Below are positions 1 through 5,797 of a stretch of 5,945 nt of DNA, piece after piece. The position numbers were made by a program, and so were the translations under genes. Position 1 is the stretch's first letter. The number at the start of each line of letters is the position of its first letter. The notes beneath the pieces were generated by a model. That model was not told the DNA's origin. It did no database searches and saw nothing but the letters and a program-made list of their open reading frames with translations. The DNA lies in the NCBI GenBank assembly GCA_045106675.1, contig JBGCFA010000437.1:1-5945 (forward strand), in the 5' to 3' direction. Origin of the DNA: JBCAWW01 sp045106675. GTDB taxonomy: Bacteria > Bacteroidota > Bacteroidia > J057.

Positions 1-1008
1 CTGATCGGAGATACTAGCGATTACCTGATAATTACCAGGATTGGCAAAAAGGTGAAAAGGATTTTGTGTACTGTCGTTAGTACCATCGCCAAAATCCCAA
101 ACCACTTGACTATTGGAAGCTGCATTGGTAAAAAGAAAAACTGTATCCCTGATACATACCGATGAATCTTGCGCATAAATGCTGAGGGTGTTGACCCCGA
201 TATTGATGTATGCGTCCTTGACCAAAGTATCCCGACAGCCCTGACTATCTTGAATAATGTGTCTTACATCAAACGAACCATTTTGGGTGTAGGTATGGCT
301 TGGGTCCACTTGAGTGCTGCTATTGCCATCGCCAAAATCCCAAAAGTGTTGGCCTGAGGTAGTACCATCACTACTAAATTGAACCAAAAGAGGAGGACCA
401 CATGCGAGTAGTTCATCCCCACTAAAACTGACGTCTGGGGCATTGACTGTGATATAGTTATTGATGATGATATCGTCCTGACAACCATGTTGATTGGTGA
501 CGTTCAGTGAAACTGGATAAACCCCACTCGCCTGATACCTGATTTGTGGATTTGCTAGATTACTGGTGCTGCCATTGCCGAGGTCCCAAGTCCATTGGGT
601 GATTTGACCTGAGCCGGGACTCGATATATCGGTGAAACTCAGTAATTCATTGGCACATGCATTTACGTTATTGACGTTAAACTGTGCTGTGGGATTGCCA
701 AAAACCTCTATATAAGCCTGTCTTATCAGCGTATCGGAGCTTCCTTGAGCATCAAATACGATAAGGCTAATGTCATATTGCCCGGCATTTTGATAAAATG
801 CGCCAGGATTTTTCAGGTTGGATACACTCGTACCTAAATTCCACTTCCACCTAACTACATCTGGTGAAGATGCATCTATGAACGAAACTATCATCGGGGA
901 GCATCCCGATGAAACATTAACATTGAAATCCGCTACAGGTTGACTATATACGAGCAAAGGAAATAATACGGCTATGAGTGAGGTAACGGAGAGTCTTCTT
1001 ATTTCCAT
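1..1008 (-). CDS. Secreted PKD-repeat protein, N-terminal part (runs off the left edge)
   Basis: The minus strand is open from an ATG at 1008 to the window edge (336 codons, no stop); an in-frame TAA seven codons upstream leaves no other ATG start. Residues 1-22 form a signal peptide (basic MEIRR, hydrophobic core, probable cleavage near VYS/QPV). Four PKD (Ig-like beta-sandwich) domains follow at about 24-103, 105-189, 190-271 and 272-336, the last one cut. Their signature strands are WNLGT (56-60), WDLGNG (141-146), WDFGDG (223-228) and WDFGDG (304-309). Cys36, Cys118, Cys203 and Cys285 recur near each domain start. Domains 2 and 3 have a second Cys (176, 258) before the end; domain 1 has Ser90 there. 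In Bacteroidota such proteins are typically large, cell-surface or secreted adhesion or matrix proteins, often with a C-terminal type IX secretion signal. That end is not visible, so export route and exact role are inference. Confidence 0.92.
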   Translation of the reverse strand, partial: MEIRRLSVTSLIAVLFPLLVYSQPVADFNVNVSSGCSPMIVSFIDASSPDVVRWKWNLGTSVSNLKNPGAFYQNAGQYDISLIVFDAQGSSDTLIRQAYIEVFGNPTAQFNVNNVNACANELLSFTDISSPGSGQITQWTWDLGNGSTSNLANPQIRYQASGVYPVSLNVTNQHGCQDDIIINNYITVNAPDVSFSGDELLACGPPLLVQFSSDGTTSGQHFWDFGDGNSSTQVDPSHTYTQNGSFDVRHIIQDSQGCRDTLVKDAYINIGVNTLSIYAQDSSVCIRDTVFLFTNAASNSQVVWDFGDGTNDSTQNPFHLFANPGNYQVIASISDQ

Positions 1009-1045
1009 GGGATAAAAATACGGAGATTAAGATTTTATTATCCGT
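1009..1045 (-). promoter_or_regulatory. Leader of the PKD gene with two competing short stems
   Basis: Directly before the minus-strand start codon, two mutually exclusive pairings are visible. On the plus strand, ACGGA (1020-1024) can pair with TCCGT (1041-1045), and GGATAA (1010-1015) can pair with TTATCC (1038-1043); both use the same TCC. The second stem would cover the bases next to the start codon. No Shine-Dalgarno sequence is present, as is usual in Bacteroidota. The stems are short and the region is AT-rich, so chance is a real possibility. I found no convincing promoter for this gene. Confidence 0.18.
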
Positions 1046-1198
1046 GTACTGTAAGGTGTTAAATGCTTTTGTAGGACTTCTCCATGGCATGGCTGCTGAT
1101 ATTCAGTCACTTATCGATAATTGAGTAAGAAATTGTCGCACATATGAGGAATAGTCTAAGTAGGGTTTTGATCCTTTTGGCTAATAGTAGCATGCTTT

Positions 1199-1220
1199 CA
1201 TTTTAATGGAAATTATAATG
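1199..1220. repeat. Imperfect AT-rich inverted repeat in the divergent intergenic region
   Basis: CATTTTAAT (1199-1207) and ATTATAATG (1212-1220) pair at 8 of 9 positions around a 4-base centre. The repeat lies between the divergent PKD and lipoprotein genes, about 80 bp before the lipoprotein start. It could be a binding site, but AT-rich DNA makes such dyads easily by chance. The rest of 1009-1299 holds a perfect 10-bp palindrome TTATCGATAA (1111-1120) and no reading frame or RNA gene that I can support. Confidence 0.2.
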
Positions 1221-1242
1221 TGTAATATATCCAATAAACTAG

Positions 1243-1274
1243 ATTGTTTTATAATTTAAACAATATGCTATTTG
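1243..1274 (+). promoter_or_regulatory. Candidate promoter with overlapping dyad upstream of the lipoprotein gene
   Basis: A perfect 7-bp inverted repeat, ATTGTTT (1243-1249) and AAACAAT (1258-1264), surrounds an 8-base centre. The TTG at 1244-1246 lies 20 bases before the octamer GCTATTTG (1267-1274). That arrangement resembles the Bacteroidota promoter (TTG at -33, TAnnTTTG at -7), but the octamer lacks the leading TA, so the match is weak. The last base is 25 bp before the ATG at 1300. If the promoter is real, a dimeric regulator on the dyad would cover the -33 region and control the lipoprotein/barrel operon. Confidence 0.27.
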
Positions 1275-1299
1275 GTATCAGTTGATTCCAAAATGACAT

Positions 1300-2808
1300 A
1301 TGAAACAACCTCTTTACTTTACTAAGCTTTTATCCTTGCTCTTATTAGCTTCTTCTATGGCTAGCTGCGGCTTGCCCGAAGACCCTTCCAAGATTACTAT
1401 TCCTAATTGGGAACCCGAGATTGCGGTACCGCTGGTCAACAGTGAAATCCGCTTAGATCAAATTTTAGCAGAGTTTGATTCAATTTCCTATCTGCAAGTA
1501 GCCGATGATGGCTTACTGTCCATTGTGTATGCTGCGGATCTATTTACTGTGCCTCCGGCTGCGGTTGTGCTTTTGCCTTCTATTCCGATTCCAATGTTTG
1601 ACAGTGTCGTCTCGATAGCGTGGCCATTACCGACTATCCAACGGATCAGTCTCAAAGGAGGAAGTTTAGATTACGAATTTGAAGGAACTCATGTAGGACT
1701 TACAGAGGTGAAAATCAAAGTATTCAATGCGGTCAAAGACGGCCAAATATTTGAACAGACGATAAACTTTCTCTCTCCTGGCACTTCTAGTGGTTCACTG
1801 GACCTCAGCGGTTATGACTTAGAGTTCACCGGAGGTACCTTAGATATGGCCTACTCTGCTACCAATACACTCGATGGACAAAAGCATCTCTTAAATCGTG
1901 CCTTACTGCTTTTGGCAGATATGGAGTATAGTTATGTGGAGGGATATATGGGGCAATACGGCTTTGATTTGGCTGAAGACTCTCTCGAGCTGGCAGTATC
2001 TACCGCTTGGGAGGATATAGACTTTCAGATTACCGACCCTCGCGTCCGTTTTGTCGTCGACAACTCCTATGGCATTCCGATTGAAGTCAAAACGCCTAAG
2101 TTTGGCGTAGTCCAAGCTGATGGCAGTTTTTTGTCAGTAGCTAGCCAAGCATTATCTGATGGCATCACCCTCAATCATCCAGCTCTAAACGCTGTAGGGA
2201 GTTTCGAAACCACTCAATTTGAACTGAATAAAGAGAACTCAGCCTTAGCGCAGGCCATTCAGCCTTTGCCCGAGGCCTTAGTTTATCGATTAGGCGCTCA
2301 GGCGCATCCAAGTGGAGATTCTACCGAACTCGGTTTCATTACCGATAGCAGTACCTTTTCCGTCGGAGTCGAACTTGAAGTACCCTTAGAGTTTACTCTA
2401 TCACCTTATACCGTCGAAGATACCTTTGCGCTTGATCTCAGTGCCGCAGATGTACTAGAATCGGCTAGTATGATCATGATTACCGAAAATGGTTTTCCGA
2501 TCGAATTAGGGCTACAGGCGTATTTTCTCTCCGAGAACGGTGCGATCATAGATAGTCTTTTTAGTCAAACTACTACCATCCTTGAAGGCGCCCCGGTAGA
2601 TGCGGTTGGCCGTGTTAGTGGGCCTGCAGCCGAACGCTTAGAATTGGCGCTCGACGCTGATTTAGTGGAGGCAATGCTGGGCTCAAAATCTATTGTGATC
2701 AAGGCTACCGTAGGCACTACTCAAAGTGGCAGCGTTCCGGTACGGATATACCAAGATTACGGACTCGGACTGAAACTTGGCCTGAAAGCCAAAGTAAGCG
2801 TTCGCTAA
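1300..2808 (+). CDS. Outer-membrane lipoprotein with a duplicated beta-rich module (unknown function)
   Basis: The 502-residue product starts with a lipoprotein signal peptide: basic start, Leu-rich core (10-16) and the lipobox MASC, giving lipidated Cys23. Acidic residues follow closely (Glu27, Asp28), resembling the Bacteroidota lipoprotein export signal for surface display; surface location is inference. The rest is beta-rich with no transmembrane helix and no catalytic motif that I recognise. Two modules of about 90 residues resemble each other. The first (about 247-340) contains GIPIEV, a DGSFL turn, NAVG and ALAQAIQ. The second (about 388-477) contains GFPIEL, an NGAII turn, DAVG and DLVEAML. 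The NSYGIPIEV stretch (255-263) recalls LEA type-2 or lipid-binding sandwich folds, but I cannot assign a family. The gene lies 51 bp before the barrel gene on the same strand with no terminator between, so an operon and a joint outer-membrane role are likely. No Shine-Dalgarno sequence precedes the ATG. Confidence 0.9.
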   Translation: MKQPLYFTKLLSLLLLASSMASCGLPEDPSKITIPNWEPEIAVPLVNSEIRLDQILAEFDSISYLQVADDGLLSIVYAADLFTVPPAAVVLLPSIPIPMFDSVVSIAWPLPTIQRISLKGGSLDYEFEGTHVGLTEVKIKVFNAVKDGQIFEQTINFLSPGTSSGSLDLSGYDLEFTGGTLDMAYSATNTLDGQKHLLNRALLLLADMEYSYVEGYMGQYGFDLAEDSLELAVSTAWEDIDFQITDPRVRFVVDNSYGIPIEVKTPKFGVVQADGSFLSVASQALSDGITLNHPALNAVGSFETTQFELNKENSALAQAIQPLPEALVYRLGAQAHPSGDSTELGFITDSSTFSVGVELEVPLEFTLSPYTVEDTFALDLSAADVLESASMIMITENGFPIELGLQAYFLSENGAIIDSLFSQTTTILEGAPVDAVGRVSGPAAERLELALDADLVEAMLGSKSIVIKATVGTTQSGSVPVRIYQDYGLGLKLGLKAKVSVR

Positions 2809-2859
2809 GCTATCAATCTCAAGCAGCTAATTCAGTCTGCCTATTTCAAATCTAGATCA

Positions 2860-4191
2860 ATGAAAAAAGTATTATATACCCTAATCCTGCTCTTACCCTT
2901 TTGGGGAGTGCAAGCCCAAACCGACTTGGGGCTGCATTTCCTGCCGCAAGTGTGGCAAAGTCAACAAACTAACCCGGCCCTGCTCAGCCCTTACCGTGTC
3001 AATATTGCCTTACCAGCACCTTCTGTTCAGATTGGACATAGTGGATTTACTGCCAAAAATCTTTTACAGCCCCTGCCGGGAACGGATTCACTCATCGTCG
3101 ATCTCGACCAGGCGATTGCTCGTATGGCAGCTCAAAACTACCTACGTAGCAATGTGCGTTTAGATATTTTGGCGGTGGGTTTACGCTTTAACAATCTTCA
3201 GCTATCTCTCAGTGCCGCTGCTCGAACTCAGGTTTACGTCGGATATCCTCGTTCCTTAGTAGAGCTTGCTTGGAACGGCAATGCTGCATTTTTGGGCGAA
3301 ACGATGGAAATCGGCCCTGATATTGCCGCATTTGCTTATTCCGAGATTGCCTTAGGTGGCGCTTATCGCCTCAACAAACTGACGATTGGTGCCAAAGTCA
3401 AATATCTCAACGGTTTAGCGAACATCGAGACAGAGTCAGGCAGTTTGACCTTTCGGACAGATCCTGAGTACTATCAGCTTCGCGGAACGCTAGACTACCA
3501 AGTCAGAACCAGTGTAGTTGATTTTGGCGATTTGGAAAACTTTGAGCCGAGTTATGAGCCTGATCCCTTGACGGGCAATGTAGGCTTTGGCGTGGATTTA
3601 GGAGCAACTTATGATTTCAGCAAGCGACTACGCATCAGTGCTAGCGTGATGGATTTGGGTAGTATCAAATGGACAGATGCGGCTAAGCGTTACCGCGCTA
3701 GCGGAACGCTCAACTTTGATGGCATCGATGTCTCGGCGATTGCGATGGGTGATAGTACGCATATTGAAACCCTATTAGATTCACTCCAAAACCAAATTCA
3801 ACTTTCAGAGGAAGCCTTTACCTATCGGACTAGTTTACCTACTCAGATGATGGCGAGCATCAGATTTTCTCCTTTGCAGAAGCTACATATCAATGGTTTG
3901 ATTTATAACGAACGTTACCGAGGGCAAAATTTCCCTGCGATGTCAGTAGGATTGAGCAAAGATTTCGGTAAGGTCTTTACTTTAGGTGCTTCATATAATA
4001 TTCGGCATCGCTCTTATAACCAATTAGGCATGCAGATGTGGTTGAAACTGGGGCCATTTGCTGGGTTTTTAGTTCTTGACAATGTCCTAGCGCCGATTTT
4101 TCCAATGAGTAGCAAATACGTCAGTCTTCGAGCGGGCATGAATTTATCCATCGGTAAAATCAATAAAGACGATACACCCATGACGGAGTAA
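2860..4191 (+). CDS. DUF5723-type outer-membrane beta-barrel protein
   Basis: The 443-residue product has a signal peptide (MKKVLYTLILLLPFWG, probable cleavage VQA/QTD near 19-20). It then has a Q-rich motif ending in NPALLSPYRVNIALPA (38-53), which I recognise as the N-terminal signature of the Bacteroidota DUF5723 family. The rest is a run of alternating amphipathic strands with Gly/aromatic turns, such as LDILAVGLRF and LQLSLSAAART, ending in YVSLRAGMNLSIG. This is typical of a transmembrane barrel of FadL/PorV-like appearance. A short charged tail (INKDDTPMTE) follows the last strand; there is no obvious type IX secretion domain. Length is close to what I expect for the family, whose function is not established. 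Position directly behind a lipoprotein gene and before a strong terminator makes it the second and last gene of a two-gene operon. The barrel may anchor or export the lipoprotein, or the two may form a complex; this is inference. The ATG is preceded by an A-rich stretch without Shine-Dalgarno sequence. Confidence 0.9.
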   Translation: MKKVLYTLILLLPFWGVQAQTDLGLHFLPQVWQSQQTNPALLSPYRVNIALPAPSVQIGHSGFTAKNLLQPLPGTDSLIVDLDQAIARMAAQNYLRSNVRLDILAVGLRFNNLQLSLSAAARTQVYVGYPRSLVELAWNGNAAFLGETMEIGPDIAAFAYSEIALGGAYRLNKLTIGAKVKYLNGLANIETESGSLTFRTDPEYYQLRGTLDYQVRTSVVDFGDLENFEPSYEPDPLTGNVGFGVDLGATYDFSKRLRISASVMDLGSIKWTDAAKRYRASGTLNFDGIDVSAIAMGDSTHIETLLDSLQNQIQLSEEAFTYRTSLPTQMMASIRFSPLQKLHINGLIYNERYRGQNFPAMSVGLSKDFGKVFTLGASYNIRHRSYNQLGMQMWLKLGPFAGFLVLDNVLAPIFPMSSKYVSLRAGMNLSIGKINKDDTPMTE

Positions 4192-4220
4192 TTAAAAAAT
4201 ATAGATTCCTACTCTACAAG

Positions 4221-4259
4221 AGTACGTCCCTGAATTCAGGTAGGGGGCGTACTTTTTTT
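4221..4259 (+). terminator. Intrinsic terminator of the lipoprotein/barrel operon
   Basis: AGTACGTCCC (4221-4230) pairs with GGGGCGTACT (4244-4253) over 10 bp with one G-T wobble and a 13-base loop. A run of seven T (4253-4259) follows immediately. It starts 30 bp after the barrel stop codon. A smaller perfect hairpin, ACTCT-ACA-AGAGT (4211-4223), overlaps the left foot by three bases and could compete with it, but is probably incidental. Confidence 0.85.
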
Positions 4260-4306
4260 GATTTACTCTGGAGGCTTAAGTTTCCACGGATCGGTGGTAT
4301 TAGGGC

Positions 4307-4338
4307 GCGTATATTGGTTTCAGCAACCAATACTACGC
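4307..4338. promoter_or_regulatory. Long dyad directly upstream of the recombinase start: operator or recombination site
   Basis: GCGTATATTGGTT (4307-4319) pairs with AACCAATA (4325-4332) plus TACGC (4334-4338), leaving only C4333 unpaired. The result is a 13-bp stem around the 5-base centre TCAGC. It ends 8 bp before the recombinase ATG and is not followed by a T-run, so it is not a terminator. The arm contains TATATTGG (4310-4317), one base from the Bacteroidota -7 element TAnnTTTG, so a protein bound here would cover a possible promoter. Paired inverted arms of 11-13 bp around a short centre are also the usual form of a tyrosine recombinase core site. Either autoregulation or a self-adjacent att-type site would fit; the structure is certain, the role is inference. 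Confidence 0.5.
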
Positions 4339-4346
4339 AATAGATC

Positions 4347-5783
4347 ATGAATACGATTCAGATTAGCCAGGTCCGACATGAGGGCCGGGAATATTACTTA
4401 TTGACTTTTTTTGCATGGGAGTTAACTCCGCTCGTCAAAAAATTACCTGGCACCTTTTGGGCCCCTAAGGTGGGTGGTTGGCTTTCCCCCATATCGCGTG
4501 TCAGTCCTGAATTGTTGAGACGTCATTTTGAGCAAATTGCCTTATTGAAGTGGGAAGATAAAGAGCTATCTGATAACCCTTCCAAAACCGATGAGCAATC
4601 CGCCGATAAGGAACGTTCTACTAGACAAAAACCATCAGAGGTATATCTTCAACCCATTGTCCATAAATCGGAGGCGCGTATTAAACTCATTTTTGAGTGG
4701 AGTCCCAAGTTAAGTGAGCAACTCAAATCAATTCAGGGTCGTCGCTGGAGTAAAACTTTTGGCAGTTGGCATGTCGCGGTTCGCTACACACCTGAATTAC
4801 TCAATATTCAGTTTGACGGGCACATACATTTTTCATGGATGCCGGAGGGCGGTACTGCAATTGATCCTTTTGGCTCTGCCGCCCTTGGCGAACGCCGGAT
4901 CAAGCCAATACCCAAGCCAAGAATCAAAGTACGCTTGACCCAAGAGCAGCTAGTTGAACTAGAGAAGATGAAGGAGCAAATGCAATTAGAAAATAAGGCT
5001 AAGAATACTATCCGCACCTATCTTTCTCAGCTCAAATTGTTTTGGATGTACTATGATAGCAAGTTAACCCATGATATTTTGGAGGAAGATATACGCCGCT
5101 ATTTGCTATACTTAGTTAACGAGCGTAAAGTCAGCGAAAGTTATCATAATCAAGCAATCAATGCGATCAAGTTTTATTATGAGAGGATTTTGGGTTGGCA
5201 ACCTAAGGGATATTATGTCCAGCGTCCAGTCGCCTCCAAACGCCTCCCTACTGTACTCGCCAAAGAGGAGGTACAAGACATATTATCGGTCCTTACGAAC
5301 TTAAAACACAAGGCAGCTTTATCCTTAATGTATTCAGCCGGCTTAAGGGCCGGAGAACTATTGAGTTTACGGATGGCGGATTTAGATTCAGACCGTTTGG
5401 TGATATTGGTCAGAAAAGGCAAAGGAAAGAAGGATCGAACGACAATTTTGTCTCCAAAAGTTTTGGAATTGTTGCGGGAGTATTATATTGAGTATAAGCC
5501 TAACGTTTGGCTATTTGAAGGCGAAAAAGGCGGTCAATATAGTCAGCGGAGTTTACAGCAAGTATTTCAGCGAGCCAAAGCAGCCGCAGGGATCTTGAAA
5601 CCTGGGGGGACACATACGTTGCGGCATAGTTTTGCCACTCATATGTTGGAGTCAGGTGTAGATCTTCGTTATATTCAAGCCTTATTAGGGCACGAAAGTA
5701 GTGAAACAACCGAGATTTATACTCACGTTTCCACTCGCTACTTACGTGAAATTAAAAGTCCAATCGAGGATTTATTTCCCTAA
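4347..5783 (+). CDS. Tyrosine recombinase (site-specific integrase) with duplicated HARP-like N-terminal module
   Basis: The 478-residue product is a phage-integrase/XerC-D type recombinase that cuts and rejoins DNA through a 3'-phosphotyrosine. The catalytic domain (about 300-470) has the full set: Arg334 in SAGLRAGELL, Lys359 in GKGKKDR, His423 and Arg426 in HTLRHSFATHM, His449 in LLGHES and nucleophile Tyr458 in EIYTHV. The Arg426-His449 and His449-Tyr458 spacings equal those of XerD. A SAM-like core-binding domain spans about 198-285 (TIRTYLSQLKLFWMYY, AINAIKFYYERIL). The first 190 residues are extra compared with XerC/D: two related Trp-rich modules (about 11-69 and 106-164) joined by a charged linker, perhaps added DNA-binding domains. 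An IntI-specific insert is absent, so it is not a canonical integron integrase. In-frame TAG at 4341-4343 rules out an upstream start. It stands alone behind a terminator, so it is its own transcription unit. The host genus often carries such recombinases as solitary or element-borne genes; which applies here cannot be seen. Confidence 0.95.
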   Translation: MNTIQISQVRHEGREYYLLTFFAWELTPLVKKLPGTFWAPKVGGWLSPISRVSPELLRRHFEQIALLKWEDKELSDNPSKTDEQSADKERSTRQKPSEVYLQPIVHKSEARIKLIFEWSPKLSEQLKSIQGRRWSKTFGSWHVAVRYTPELLNIQFDGHIHFSWMPEGGTAIDPFGSAALGERRIKPIPKPRIKVRLTQEQLVELEKMKEQMQLENKAKNTIRTYLSQLKLFWMYYDSKLTHDILEEDIRRYLLYLVNERKVSESYHNQAINAIKFYYERILGWQPKGYYVQRPVASKRLPTVLAKEEVQDILSVLTNLKHKAALSLMYSAGLRAGELLSLRMADLDSDRLVILVRKGKGKKDRTTILSPKVLELLREYYIEYKPNVWLFEGEKGGQYSQRSLQQVFQRAKAAAGILKPGGTHTLRHSFATHMLESGVDLRYIQALLGHESSETTEIYTHVSTRYLREIKSPIEDLFP

Positions 5784-5797
5784 TATTTCCCAATACG

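Noticed and set aside
83..344. Exact 19-bp direct repeat, ccatcgccaaaatcccaaa, at 83-101 and 326-344.
   Set aside because: Both copies encode the conserved WDFGDG strand of PKD domains 4 and 3 on the minus strand, so the repeat follows from the protein repeat and is not a separate DNA element.
169..488. Short open frames on both strands inside the PKD gene (62 and 74 codons).
   Set aside because: They overlap a well-supported frame with signal peptide and domain repeats and have no recognisable features of their own.
1903..2115. 70-codon minus-strand frame inside the lipoprotein gene.
   Set aside because: Shadow of the real coding frame; no start context or protein signature.
4714..5709. 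Several frames of about 70 codons on either strand inside the recombinase gene.
   Set aside because: All overlap the recombinase frame, which has a complete catalytic set; they are out-of-frame shadows.
4347..5783. Integron integrase IntI.
   Set aside because: The catalytic core and the ending IKSPIEDL recall IntI, but the extra IntI domain before the HxxR box is missing, the N-terminal extension is foreign to IntI, and no attI or attC site is visible.
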